Positions 7,151-17,265 of a stretch of DNA of 64,000 nt are shown piece by piece. The position numbers and the translations under genes were made by a program. Numbering within the stretch: the stretch's first letter is position 1; each line of letters starts with the position of its first letter. The DNA comes from Planctomycetaceae bacterium. GTDB taxonomy: Bacteria > Planctomycetota > Planctomycetia > Planctomycetales > Planctomycetaceae. Location of the stretch: NCBI GenBank assembly GCA_014762625.1, contig JABURQ010000067.1, forward strand, positions 1 through 64,000, written 5' to 3'. The notes beneath the pieces are model-generated. The model ran no database searches. It worked only from the letters and a program-made list of their open reading frames with translations, and had not been told where the DNA came from.

Positions 7151-9790
7151 ATGCGTCTCTTCCCCCATTTCCTCGTTAGCGCGATTGCGCTCGTCGTTTT
7201 GAACTCTCCAATGGCAGCTCGTGCAGAGTCCCCCGTCCGTGATGCACGAGGATTGATGGCTCTCTATGACTTTCAACAAGTCAAAGACGCAATCATTCCC
7301 GATGTTTCAGGCGTCAGCCCCAAACTCGATCTGGTCATCAAGGATGGCAAGCACGTGTCGGTCGAGCGGGGATTCTTGAGAATCACCGGCAGCACGCAGA
7401 TTTCCAGCGAACAAAATGTCGCTGGATTCGCGGACGTTTTGCGACAAACGAACGAATTGACGCTCGAAGCCTGGGTCAAGCCAGCGAATCTGAAACAGGA
7501 AGGCCCAGCCAGAATCGTCACGATCTCCAAAAACCCCTCCGAGCGGAATGCGACTCTCGGACAACAAGGCGATCAGTATGACGTTCGTTTGCGCACGACG
7601 CGAACAACCACCAACGGCATTCCGTCGTTGAGTTCGCCGAAGAAAATCGTACAAACACAACTGCAACATGTCGTCTACAGTCGCAATCGTTTTGGCCTTG
7701 CCCGACTGTTTGTGGATGGTCGTGTCGTTGGAGAAGAAAAAATTGTCGGCGATTTACGAAATTGGGATAACGGTTATCATCTGGCGCTCGCGAATGAGGT
7801 GGGGGGAGACAGGGTCTGGCAGGGAGAGATTCATCTCGTCGCGATCTACAACCGTTCGTTGACGCCTGACGATGCTCGTCAACATTTTCGCGCTGGCCCG
7901 AACGCCGCGACAAAATTACTAGCCGAAAAGAAAACGAATCCGAATGCGGAACTCTTCGAGACTCGGATTGCCGGGATTCTGGCGAAGCACTGTCTGGAAT
8001 GCCATGATCCGGCAACGAAAAAGGGAGGTCTGGACCTTTCTCAGAAATCGACCGCGTTCGCCGCAAGTGATTCGGGCAAGACATTGATTCCCGGCAAGCT
8101 CTCGGAGAGCGATCTCTGGGTGTACGTGGAATCGGACGAGATGCCCAAGAAACGAACCGCCTTGTCCGCTCAAGAGAAAGAGGCTCTCAAAACCTGGATT
8201 GCCGGTGGTGCAACCTGGACATTCGAGACGATCGATCCCGCCTTGTATCAGCATCAGTCGGATGGTGTGCGGACATTTGTTCGCCGTTTGACCGTCGATG
8301 AGTTTACGGAAACCGTGCGTGTGATCTTCGATGTCGATATCAGCCAGGAAGCGAAAGAGATTCTGCCGCCCGATCTGCGAGCCGACGGCTTCACGAATAC
8401 CGGATATAACCTCACCGTGGACCTGGGACATGTCGATGCCTTCGCACAACTCGCTGAAATCATTGTGAATCGCCTGGATGTTAAGAAGTTCGCACAGCGA
8501 TTTGAGAAGAGCGAAAAACTGACCGATGACAACATGCGAAAGCTCGTCGAGAACATGGGGCGCTGGGTATTACGCGGTCCTCTGGATGCAGACGAGATCA
8601 ATATTTTCCGGGGGATTTCGACGACCGTTGCCAGTGCGGGTGGGAATTTTGAAGAGGCGGTCGGCTTCATTCTCCAATCGATGATTCAGTCTCCCCGCTT
8701 CATCTACATCATGGAGCGGGAACGGGGGCTGGGCGAAAGCCGAATCGTGACCGGATACGAACTCGCCAATCGACTCAGCTACATCATCTGGGGCGGACCT
8801 CCCGACAAGCCATTGCTGGACGCGGCGGAACGCTTCGAGTTGCAGGACGAAGAAAAACTTCACAAGCATGTCACACGAATGTTGGCTGATCCGCGCGCTC
8901 GGACCCATTCCAAAGATTTCATCTCCCAATGGCTCAATTTGAATCGGCTCAATCATCTCAGCCCCGATCCAAAGCTGTTTCCAAACTGGTCGCCACAAAT
9001 TGCGAAGGACATGCAACAGGAAACTCTCCGCTATTTTGAAGACGTTGTCTGGGAACAGCAGCGACCGCTGGCCGATTTGTTGAACGCTCAGGTCACGTAT
9101 CTCTCCCCCGAACTGGCCAAACATTACGGCCTGTCACCTCAGGGAAATTCGATTGCCCGTTACGAGTTGGAAGCGGTCTCGTCACGTGGGGGACTGCTGA
9201 CGCAAGGAAGTGTGTTGACGATTGGAGGCGATGAAGCGTCTATGGTGACGCGTGGCTTGTTCGTCCTGCACGATTTGTTGCGCGGAACCGTGAAGGATCC
9301 TCCACCTTGCGTCGATACGACCCCCGTTCCGACCAAACCGGGCCTGACCAATCGCGATGTCGCTGAAATGAGACTCAAAAACAACGCCTGCGGAGGATGT
9401 CACGCTCGTTTCGAGCCGTTAGCGTTCGGACTCGAACGATTCGACGGACTTGGCACCTATCGCGTTAAAGACCAATACGGTAACACTCTTCGGGAAGATG
9501 GTCAGATTCTGATTCCCGGCTCGGCGGAAAAGATCGCTTACGAGAATTCCACCGAACTAATGAATTTACTCGCCAAAAGTGAACGCGTGCAGGAATCGCT
9601 GACCTGGAAGGTGACTCAGTTCTGTCTCGGACGACCTCTGGTGGCCGCCGATGCCCGACAGGTGCAACAGATTCACGAAGAGTCCCAGTCCCATGGTGGG
9701 ACCTGGTATACGCTGATCATGGCGATCGTCACCAGCGATCTCGTTAAAACATCACCCACAGTTTCGCTCTCATCTGAGGAAAAACGATGA
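7151..9790 (+). CDS. LamG plus DUF1592-family planctomycete cytochrome protein
   Basis: An exported protein of 879 residues. A Sec signal peptide (residues 1-25, ending AARA) is followed by a LamG/concanavalin-like domain at about 35-235. A planctomycete cytochrome c-like motif comes next, with haem-binding CLECH at residues 281-285, and then the DUF1587-DUF1595-DUF1592-DUF1588-DUF1585 array. A second CxxCH (CGGCH, residues 747-751) lies in the DUF1588 part (FEPLAFGLERFDGLGTYR). These proteins are abundant in planctomycetes, and their enzymatic role is not established; carbohydrate degradation coupled to redox is often suggested. The stop overlaps the DUF1552 start by four bases. Confidence 0.93.
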   Translation: MRLFPHFLVSAIALVVLNSPMAARAESPVRDARGLMALYDFQQVKDAIIPDVSGVSPKLDLVIKDGKHVSVERGFLRITGSTQISSEQNVAGFADVLRQTNELTLEAWVKPANLKQEGPARIVTISKNPSERNATLGQQGDQYDVRLRTTRTTTNGIPSLSSPKKIVQTQLQHVVYSRNRFGLARLFVDGRVVGEEKIVGDLRNWDNGYHLALANEVGGDRVWQGEIHLVAIYNRSLTPDDARQHFRAGPNAATKLLAEKKTNPNAELFETRIAGILAKHCLECHDPATKKGGLDLSQKSTAFAASDSGKTLIPGKLSESDLWVYVESDEMPKKRTALSAQEKEALKTWIAGGATWTFETIDPALYQHQSDGVRTFVRRLTVDEFTETVRVIFDVDISQEAKEILPPDLRADGFTNTGYNLTVDLGHVDAFAQLAEIIVNRLDVKKFAQRFEKSEKLTDDNMRKLVENMGRWVLRGPLDADEINIFRGISTTVASAGGNFEEAVGFILQSMIQSPRFIYIMERERGLGESRIVTGYELANRLSYIIWGGPPDKPLLDAAERFELQDEEKLHKHVTRMLADPRARTHSKDFISQWLNLNRLNHLSPDPKLFPNWSPQIAKDMQQETLRYFEDVVWEQQRPLADLLNAQVTYLSPELAKHYGLSPQGNSIARYELEAVSSRGGLLTQGSVLTIGGDEASMVTRGLFVLHDLLRGTVKDPPPCVDTTPVPTKPGLTNRDVAEMRLKNNACGGCHARFEPLAFGLERFDGLGTYRVKDQYGNTLREDGQILIPGSAEKIAYENSTELMNLLAKSERVQESLTWKVTQFCLGRPLVAADARQVQQIHEESQSHGGTWYTLIMAIVTSDLVKTSPTVSLSSEEKR

Positions 9791-11211
9791 CTCAACCTAG
9801 AATCAGTCGACGCACTGTCTTGAAAGGACTCGGTGGCATCACCATCGGCTTGCCCTTACTCGAAGAAATGATGCTCACGCATGGTTGGGGTGCGCCGGTT
9901 GCCGAAGTTCCGACGCGCGCGTTCAACGTCTTTTTCGGGTTGGGGATTCCCGCTCCTCTGCAGGAAGAGGGTTATGACGGCGTGCTGGAACCTCTCAAGC
10001 CGCTGAAAGAGAAATTGCTCATCATGCGGCACGTCGATCAGGTTCGGTGCGATGAAAAGGGCATCAACGCCCACTATGATGGTGCCTCGGGAGCGTTTAC
10101 AGCGACACCTCCGAATGGCGAAGCAAAGTCCGGAGGAGCGTCGATCGATCAACTGATTCGTCGGACGGTCTATCAGGATGGATTGCCGAAGGGAATGGTT
10201 TCGACGCTTGTCGCGGGAACATTCTTCCGCCGCAGTCGTGTCAGTCGTTACGTGCATTCCTACAATCCGGATGGCAGCGTCGCCGCCACGATGCAGGAAC
10301 GCCCGCGCGATTTGTTCGATCGCGTGTTTGGGACGATCGGTTCCTCGGCGGATGGAGACTTACGCAAAGAACGCTTGAAGCGAAGCGTTTTGGATACCGT
10401 CGTCGATCAGTACAAGTTTTACGCCGGTCAGCGATCGCCGCTGGGAAAAAATTCCCGAGCGAAAATCGCTACTCATCTCGAACGCATCCGTGAATTCGAA
10501 CAGCGTGCCTACGAGATGAAAGACAAACATCCGCTGGCCCCGAAAGCTCCCAAACCGTCCGAACTGGCTCACGGCGGACAAGCCGATCCGGGGGGCGAAG
10601 GGATCGACATGCGGCTCGGTGACCTCGTCGAGGAATGGCGACTGATGGCCGATTTATACGCACTGGCGGTTCAGATCGATCGCGTGCGATTCGGGGCACT
10701 GACGTTCCTTGCAGCCGGCGAACGTCTTCGCATTACCGGGGACTACGAATATGGAGGTCGGAAAGTTTTTACATTCAATGACGAGAAACAACTCGGCAAA
10801 TCGGGTTCTGCCGGGTGCAGTCACGAGTGGTGGCATCAGTTCCGCGAAAACAAGAAAAACGAACAACTCCGCGCTCACATCCATATGAAGATGCGCGAAG
10901 TGGCATACTTCCTGAGTCTGTTGGATCAACCCGAGATGAAGGAAGCCAACGGTCGGACGGTATTGGAAAACTCTTTGATCACTGTCTCGACCGAGTCAGG
11001 CGACGGACGACATTCCGATCCCAAACGCGAACTCTCCGGCATCTTCCACGCCATCACCGGAGCCAACAATCGCTTTAAGACGGGAAAAATCCTCAACGTC
11101 AAAGCGGAAGGGATTGACGTTTACAATTCGATGCTCGGCAGTTTCGGCGTGAAAGATCGTCTCGGGCCCAACGACCGCGAACATCAACAGGTCGACAAAA
11201 TCCGCGCGTGA
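9787..11211 (+). CDS. DUF1552 protein, Tat-type leader
   Basis: A 474-residue DUF1552 protein, the usual partner of DUF1592 cytochrome proteins. The N-terminus has a twin-arginine signal (ISRRTVLKGLGG) and the mature part begins with the family-like FNVFFGLGIPAP. The ATGA overlap with the preceding gene shows coupled translation. Later motifs include GAFTATPP and SCSHEWWH-like GCSHEWWHQF. The function is unknown; the pair probably works in the periplasm as a complex. Confidence 0.93.
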   Translation: MTQPRISRRTVLKGLGGITIGLPLLEEMMLTHGWGAPVAEVPTRAFNVFFGLGIPAPLQEEGYDGVLEPLKPLKEKLLIMRHVDQVRCDEKGINAHYDGASGAFTATPPNGEAKSGGASIDQLIRRTVYQDGLPKGMVSTLVAGTFFRRSRVSRYVHSYNPDGSVAATMQERPRDLFDRVFGTIGSSADGDLRKERLKRSVLDTVVDQYKFYAGQRSPLGKNSRAKIATHLERIREFEQRAYEMKDKHPLAPKAPKPSELAHGGQADPGGEGIDMRLGDLVEEWRLMADLYALAVQIDRVRFGALTFLAAGERLRITGDYEYGGRKVFTFNDEKQLGKSGSAGCSHEWWHQFRENKKNEQLRAHIHMKMREVAYFLSLLDQPEMKEANGRTVLENSLITVSTESGDGRHSDPKRELSGIFHAITGANNRFKTGKILNVKAEGIDVYNSMLGSFGVKDRLGPNDREHQQVDKIRA

Positions 11212-11807
11212 TCTAAACTGGATTGAGCCGGCGATGATATTCGTAGCGCTCCAGATAGGAGAATCAGAACTAAGGTCAATGTTCCAGTGTTAGTTTTCTT
11301 CAATTACTCCCCCGGCCTTGCCGAAATGAGGCGAGATGGATAGACTTCCTGCATCGAATCATGAGAAATGTTGATATCGATACAAACGACCGGCTTCAAA
11401 TGAGTAACGCGATTCGCCAGTGCGAAGCACGTTTTCGGTCGAACGGGACTCTGAAAGCTTTCATTCCCGTCCATTGACCCACAAATCGTGGGTCGCTGCC
11501 AACCACCGGTTCAATCGACCGCTCTGGAAAGCCGCCCGCGTCACGAACTGACGCAACGAACTTCGTGAGTTTCTTGTTTGTCCGGAGTTCAAACAGAGAG
11601 TCGTATTGTCTCTCGCGGCGTTTATTCCGGTGGTTATTGATCTCCGCTGTAAACACCTTCCGCCCGTCAAGTTTGGCGTGCGAATTACGGAGAGTCCCCG
11701 TCTTGAATCTGTCGAGAATCGACGGACAACGCTCGGAATCTCCCCTTGAAACAGATTTGTGATCTTCACCAGAAAACTGAAGATCGCCACACCAGTCAGG
11801 AAAACTC
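11212..11807 (+). other. Long gene-free leader upstream of the RhlE-like helicase
   Basis: Nearly 600 bp without a supported gene. A perfect 7-bp hairpin, GACCCAC / GTGGGTC with a 5-base loop, lies at about 11476-11494. Cold-induced DEAD-box helicase mRNAs often have long structured 5-prime leaders, so this may be transcribed. That is inference; no promoter was assigned. Confidence 0.4.
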
Positions 11808-13151
11808 TTGAATACTTCAGAACAGACCACCTTTAAGAACCTCGAACTCATCGGTGCCTTGCAGAAGGCGCTCGCCGAGGAGAACTACGAAAACCCGACG
11901 CCGATTCAGGCTCAAACCATTCCCCCAGCTCTCGAAGGACGGGACATTCTGGGCTGTGCGCAGACCGGGACCGGGAAAACCGCCGCGTTCGCGTTGCCGA
12001 TGTTGAACTATCTGTCCAAAGAAAATCGGAAAGCCCAGCCGACTCGGCCATTGGCTTTGGTGCTCGCTCCGACCAGGGAGCTCGCCATTCAGATCGGAGA
12101 CAGTTTTGGGACGTATGGAAAGCATCTCCATCTGCGTGCGGCCTTGGTCTACGGCGGCGTCAATCAACATCATCAGGTCAAGGCGCTTCGTCGAGGAGCC
12201 CATATTGTGATTGCGACTCCGGGACGTTTGATCGACCTGATGAATCAGGGACACATCAAACTCGACCAACTCGAAATGTTCGCGCTGGATGAAGCCGACC
12301 GCATGCTCGACATGGGGTTTCTTCCTGATTTGCGACGCATTATCAAAAAACTGCCGGAGAAGCGGCAGTCGTTGTTCTTCTCCGCGACGCTGGCTCCGAA
12401 TATCGTCGAATTGACGAAATCCCTGTTGCGCGATCCGGTGACGATCAATGTGACGCCGAAAACGACAAGCGTCGAGACGATTCAACAGCGTGTGATGTAC
12501 GTCCAACACGATCAGAAGATGACCATTCTGGAAGACATCCTGAATGGTGAGAATGTTGATCGGACGCTGATTTTCACGAAAACGAAACGAACTGCCAATA
12601 CGTTGTCCAAGCAACTGATGCGCTTTGGCGTGAACGCGACCGCCATCCACGGGAATAAATCTCAGAATGCTCGTCAGAAGGCTCTGGATGGATTCCGAAA
12701 TCGAAAAGTTCGTGTGCTGGTGGCGACCGATGTCGCCGCCCGTGGGATCGATGTCGATGGAATTACGCATGTGGTGAATTATGACATTCCGGTGGAGCCC
12801 GAATCGTACGTGCATCGGATTGGCCGCACGGGACGTGCGGGCGCCGATGGTATCGCGATTTCTTTTTGCACCTCGAAGGAACGCCGTGAATTGAAGGCGA
12901 TCGAACGCTTGATCAAGCAAGATGTTCCCGTTGATCCGGAGCATCCGTTTCCTCAAGGAGGCGGCCGCAATTCACGTGGCAAATCCAATGGTAAAAATCG
13001 ATCGTACGGCAAAGGGAAATCACGCTCGAGTAAATCGAACGGATCGCGTCCGTCAGGTCAGGCATCCGGACAAGGTGGAGGAAACTCCAACCGTCGGCGT
13101 CGAAAGCCGAAACGCTCCAGTTCCAAGCCCGTGAACGCTCAGCAGTCCTGA
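11808..13151 (+). CDS. rhlE: DEAD-box RNA helicase, RhlE-like
   Basis: An ATP-dependent RNA helicase of 447 residues. Motifs in order: Q motif (ENPTPIQAQTIP), Walker A (AQTGTGKT), PTRELA, DEADRMLDMGF, SAT (FFSATLA), and the C-lobe ATDVAARGIDV and HRIGRTGR. A basic Gly/Ser/Lys/Arg tail of about 60 residues (from GGGRNSRGKS) should bind RNA non-specifically. The start codon is TTG, with AGGA 6 bases upstream; no in-frame ATG fits better. RhlE-like enzymes take part in ribosome assembly and RNA decay at low temperature. It converges on hrpB with only 18 bp between the stops. Confidence 0.93.
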   Translation: MNTSEQTTFKNLELIGALQKALAEENYENPTPIQAQTIPPALEGRDILGCAQTGTGKTAAFALPMLNYLSKENRKAQPTRPLALVLAPTRELAIQIGDSFGTYGKHLHLRAALVYGGVNQHHQVKALRRGAHIVIATPGRLIDLMNQGHIKLDQLEMFALDEADRMLDMGFLPDLRRIIKKLPEKRQSLFFSATLAPNIVELTKSLLRDPVTINVTPKTTSVETIQQRVMYVQHDQKMTILEDILNGENVDRTLIFTKTKRTANTLSKQLMRFGVNATAIHGNKSQNARQKALDGFRNRKVRVLVATDVAARGIDVDGITHVVNYDIPVEPESYVHRIGRTGRAGADGIAISFCTSKERRELKAIERLIKQDVPVDPEHPFPQGGGRNSRGKSNGKNRSYGKGKSRSSKSNGSRPSGQASGQGGGNSNRRRRKPKRSSSKPVNAQQS

Positions 13152-13169
13152 ATCTGATCGTCTGTAGAA

Positions 13170-15707
13170 TTAAGTTTTGGCGAGCGGGTCCTCCGGCCAG
13201 GCGTGTTTCGAGTATCGTCTCCGGAGGTCTTTTCGTACCTGCGGATAAGTGTTTTCCCAGAAGCTCGTCAGGTCGTCGGTGATCTGTTGCGGTCGCATAT
13301 TGGGAGCCAGCAGGTGCAATTGTAACGGCACTCGACCATTGGCAATCGTCGGCGTCTCACGCTGACCGAACAGTTCCTGAATGCGAATGGCGAGAACCGG
13401 CGGTTTGCCGGCTTCGTATTCCAGTTTGTAACTCTTTCCCGAAGGAGCCTGCCAGCGCGTGGGGGTAAGTTGTTCGATCTGTTGGAGTGTGGAATAGTCA
13501 AACCGGCTCTGCAGCATGCCGAGCCAGTCGCTTTTCCTCAGGTCGTCGAACGAACGGCACGTCCGACAGAGATCGCGGAGGACCTCCTTGATCAGTTCCT
13601 CATCGGCAGTCGGAAGTTCGAGTTCCGGGCACCATTCGTGGAGAGACTGAACGCGAGCGACGAACTGATCGAACGCGCGTTGCTCTTTGGGAAAGATGCG
13701 ATCCCAGTGTCCACAGGCGGCCCGGAACAGGGCCTCTTCCGTTGCTTCGTTATCCGGTACGGGGATCGGACTCTCGTCCAGCTTCAGGTCGTCCCAGTAA
13801 GTCCGTCGGCGTCCCATGAGTTGCTGTTGAGTCGGGTGGAAGAAGACTTCATCACGCGTCTCCAGCAATTCCTCGGGAAGCCATTCCTGTTCCACGCCGG
13901 ACGCCAATCGGACTTTGGCATTCGCCGACTTGTCATCGACATCGATGCAGAGAAACAGATCCGCTTCCCGGACGACGGATAACGGTGCCAATTGAACTCC
14001 CCGGCCTCCCACCATCAGCGCGTTCGGTTTTCCCGCTTGTCGTCGCTTAGCCAGACGATCCGGATAAGCGGCCAACAGGGCCTGAAGAATGTGCTGCTCT
14101 TCATTGCCGTGGCTGGCGACCGGTTCTCCGAGTTGCGATTCGATCATATTCCGCAGTTGCTGAGCGATTCGTTCGATGTTCTTCCCCGTTCCCCGGTTGA
14201 AGTCTCCGAACGATTCCGGATAGGGCCGCCCCGCCATCGCCGCTTCAAATGCCTCAAGACGCTCCAGAACATCTGAGCGCCCGTTGTGTGTCGCCATCAC
14301 ATCACGTGGAGACGACTTTCCTCGCCCCCGATGTCTGACTCGAAACGGATCGCGCTCGGACAACAGGGCAGCGAGAGTCGCGATGCGGTCGGGAATTCCG
14401 CGCCGGTGTCCTTCGATCAAGAGACGAGCGAGACGCGGACTGACCGGAAAGCGGGACATGCTGATTCCCAGAACGGTCGGTCCCGTTTCATCGAGGGCTC
14501 CGAGGCGTTCGAGGAGTTGTTCCGCGTGTGCAGCCGATGCTTCCTGAGGCGGTTCGAACCACGGAAACTCGCCGAGATCGGTTTCTCCCCAGACTTTGAG
14601 TTGCAGGAAGACACCCGAGAGATCGACGCGGTGAATCTCGGCGGTTTCGTGCTCGGGACGATGCCGATGCTGTGCCTGTTCCCAGAGCCTGAGGCAATAA
14701 CCGGGAGCGGTCCGCCCTGCCCGTCCCGTCCGTTGATCCGCGCTGGCTTGCGAGATCGGAACGAGTTCCAGCCGGTCTAGTCCCAGGTCGTGGTTGAATT
14801 GCATGCTGCGGGCGAGCCCCGAGTCGATCACGCCCGTCACTCCGTCGATCGTCAATGAAGACTCGGCCACATTCGTCGCCAGGACCACTTTGCGTTGAGA
14901 GCAGGGGGATAACACCTCGTCCTGTTTCTCCAGCGGCAAATTCCCGTACAGTTGCAGGAGTTTCAGATCCCGTTTCGCGGCCAGCGATTCCAGTTCGCGG
15001 GTGGCGTTGAAGATTTCGCCTACTCCCGGCAGAAAGATCAGCACGTCTCCCGGTGTCCTGTCGAGAATGTCAGGCAGATGAGCGGCGATTTGTTGTTCGA
15101 GTCTTCGCTGATCGCGTCGTTTGACGTACTCAATGGTGACGGGATACTGTCGCCCTTCGCTATTCACGACCGGGCAGTTGCCGAGATACTCGGAGATCGG
15201 TTCCGCGGCGAGTGTTGCCGACATCACCACGATTTTCAGATCGGGCCGAATCGTCTGTTGCACGCAGCGTACCATCGCGAGGCAGACATCGCTTTCCAGC
15301 CCCCGCTCGTGGAACTCATCGAACACGACCGCTCCCACCTCTTCGAGAAACGGATCGTCCTGCAAACGGCGGAGCAGAATGCCGTCCGTGACGGTGAGTA
15401 ACTTTGTTTCCCGACTTTTGCGACTGTCGAATCGGACCTGATACCCGACCAGACCACCTAACGAGTTCCCCATCTCATCCGCAATGCGACGCGCTGCCGC
15501 TCGGGCCGCGATGCGACGCGGTTCGAGCATGATGATCTGTTTATTATCCGAAAGCCCGGCATTCCAGATCGCAGGCGGAACCCTGGTGGTTTTTCCGGCT
15601 CCCGTCGGTGCATGCAGCACGACTGAATTCGAGGTCTCCAATCGGTCGAGCAACTCGGGCAGGATCTCAGCAATCGGTAAGTCGGGATGTTCGGAGGATT
15701 CGTTCAT
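13170..15707 (-). CDS. hrpB: ATP-dependent helicase HrpB
   Basis: An 845-residue DEAH-family helicase. Walker A is APTGAGKTT, motif II is DEFHERGLESD, motif III SATLAAEP and motif VI QRTGRAGRTAPGYCLRL. The C-terminal HrpB region runs to HAWPEDP, the family-typical end. Length is normal for HrpB (about 820). The cellular role of bacterial HrpB is not settled; RNA processing or nucleic-acid remodelling is likely. It is monocistronic, divergent from the DUF1501 gene. Confidence 0.95.
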   Translation of the reverse strand: MNESSEHPDLPIAEILPELLDRLETSNSVVLHAPTGAGKTTRVPPAIWNAGLSDNKQIIMLEPRRIAARAAARRIADEMGNSLGGLVGYQVRFDSRKSRETKLLTVTDGILLRRLQDDPFLEEVGAVVFDEFHERGLESDVCLAMVRCVQQTIRPDLKIVVMSATLAAEPISEYLGNCPVVNSEGRQYPVTIEYVKRRDQRRLEQQIAAHLPDILDRTPGDVLIFLPGVGEIFNATRELESLAAKRDLKLLQLYGNLPLEKQDEVLSPCSQRKVVLATNVAESSLTIDGVTGVIDSGLARSMQFNHDLGLDRLELVPISQASADQRTGRAGRTAPGYCLRLWEQAQHRHRPEHETAEIHRVDLSGVFLQLKVWGETDLGEFPWFEPPQEASAAHAEQLLERLGALDETGPTVLGISMSRFPVSPRLARLLIEGHRRGIPDRIATLAALLSERDPFRVRHRGRGKSSPRDVMATHNGRSDVLERLEAFEAAMAGRPYPESFGDFNRGTGKNIERIAQQLRNMIESQLGEPVASHGNEEQHILQALLAAYPDRLAKRRQAGKPNALMVGGRGVQLAPLSVVREADLFLCIDVDDKSANAKVRLASGVEQEWLPEELLETRDEVFFHPTQQQLMGRRRTYWDDLKLDESPIPVPDNEATEEALFRAACGHWDRIFPKEQRAFDQFVARVQSLHEWCPELELPTADEELIKEVLRDLCRTCRSFDDLRKSDWLGMLQSRFDYSTLQQIEQLTPTRWQAPSGKSYKLEYEAGKPPVLAIRIQELFGQRETPTIANGRVPLQLHLLAPNMRPQQITDDLTSFWENTYPQVRKDLRRRYSKHAWPEDPLAKT

Positions 15708-15918
15708 GAGAATTTACAATGTCTTCGACAGGGGCGATTTGACAAGTCTGTTGGCTGATTTGGCGGAAAAATCGGTGAGAACCCGAATTTCAGCGACAAA
15801 ACTCCCTCTTTCATCCGGTGATTTTCGCGTTATAATGAATCATTGGGGATTGATTTGACGATCTTTCTTCCATCCCACCCAAAACTTCCTCCCTTGTACT
15901 CCTTCCGCGGATTTCCCT

Positions 15919-17265
15919 ATGTTGAATCTTCAAGGACGTGCCTATCAAAACTGCGACGGCGTTACCCGTCGTGATGCTCTCAAAATCGGTACGCTGGCGT
16001 TCGGCGGTCTGAACGCCTTGACCCTGCCCAATCTGCTGCGGGCCGAGTCTCTTTCCGGTGGATCGTCTCACAAGGCGATCATCATGATCTACATGTGCGG
16101 TGCTCCCGGACATCAGGATCTCTACGACCTGAAGATGGATGCTCCTGCGGAAATTCGAGGCGAGTTTAAACCGATCGAAACTTCCGTTCCCGGTTTGCAA
16201 TTGTGCGAGCACCTGCCGGGACTGGCAAAGGTCGCCGACAAGATTGTCCCGATCCGTTCGATGTACGGCTCTCCGAATGGAGCCCACGATTCCTTCATCT
16301 GCTACACCGGAAAATCTTTTCAAAATCAACCTCCCGGCGATTGGCCGGCGATCGGTTCCGTGATCTCTCATTTGCAGGGACCGACCAATCCCTCGGTCCC
16401 GCCGTTTGTCGGGTTGGCTCCCGATACGGGACACCCTCCTTACGGCTCGCCCGGCCATCCCGGTTTTCTGGGAGTTGGTCACTCAGCCTTTCGTCCTTCC
16501 GGCCCCAGCCGCCAGGATATGGTCCTGAACGGGATTAACGAAGCCCGTTTGAATTCCCGCAAGGAATTGCTGGCCCAGGTCGATAACATCCGCCGGGATA
16601 TCGATTCCAGTGGAGCGATGGACGGACTCGATTCTCTCAATCAACAGGCCCTTGATATTCTGACCTCCAGTAAACTGGCCGATGCGCTCGATCTTTCCCA
16701 GGAACCGCTGGAAGTTCGCGAACGGTACGGCAAAGGGGATCCCAAAAATTACGGCGACGGAGCTCCCCGAAATCTCGAACACTTTCTCACCGCCCGACGT
16801 CTGGTCGAAGCGGGCGCTCGTGTGGTCACGTTGAATTTCGGTCGCTGGGACTTCCACTCCAACAACTTTAACGGTCTCCGAGACACCCACCTGCCCCAAT
16901 TCGATCAGGGCCTCTCGGCGCTCATCGAAGACATCTACGAACGGGGTCTGGACAAGGATGTCGCTGTCGTGGCGTGGGGCGAATTCGGACGCACCCCCCG
17001 CATCAACAAAGACGCCGGCCGCGATCACTGGCCGCGAGTCGGCTGCGGTTTGCTTGCCGGGGGCGGCTGGAAGACCGGCCAGGTCATCGGTGCCACCGAC
17101 CGCCTGGGGGGTGAAGCGGTCGATCGACCGGTACACTTCGGCGAGGTATTCGCATCGCTGTATCAACATATGGGACTCGATCCGCACGCCATCAAGCTGC
17201 CCGACTTCTCCGGACGTCCGCAGTACATCGTCGATGATCACGAACCGCTGCCGGAACTGGTGTAA
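15919..17265 (+). CDS. DUF1501 sulfatase-like-fold protein
   Basis: A 448-residue DUF1501 protein. It opens with a Tat-like leader (VTRRDALKIGTLAFGGL) and continues with IYMCGAPGHQDLYDLK, the family equivalent of the alkaline-phosphatase-like fold start. Other family blocks are SMYGSPNGAHDSF, VVTLNFGRWDFHSN and WGEFGRTPRIN. DUF1501 proteins are very common in planctomycetes and usually pair with DUF1549/DUF1553 cytochrome proteins; no such partner is adjacent here. Function unknown. Confidence 0.93.
   Translation: MLNLQGRAYQNCDGVTRRDALKIGTLAFGGLNALTLPNLLRAESLSGGSSHKAIIMIYMCGAPGHQDLYDLKMDAPAEIRGEFKPIETSVPGLQLCEHLPGLAKVADKIVPIRSMYGSPNGAHDSFICYTGKSFQNQPPGDWPAIGSVISHLQGPTNPSVPPFVGLAPDTGHPPYGSPGHPGFLGVGHSAFRPSGPSRQDMVLNGINEARLNSRKELLAQVDNIRRDIDSSGAMDGLDSLNQQALDILTSSKLADALDLSQEPLEVRERYGKGDPKNYGDGAPRNLEHFLTARRLVEAGARVVTLNFGRWDFHSNNFNGLRDTHLPQFDQGLSALIEDIYERGLDKDVAVVAWGEFGRTPRINKDAGRDHWPRVGCGLLAGGGWKTGQVIGATDRLGGEAVDRPVHFGEVFASLYQHMGLDPHAIKLPDFSGRPQYIVDDHEPLPELV

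Noticed and set aside
11500-11530. tRNA-like T-arm GGTTCAATCGACC
   Set aside because: No matching acceptor, D or anticodon arms could be folded around it.
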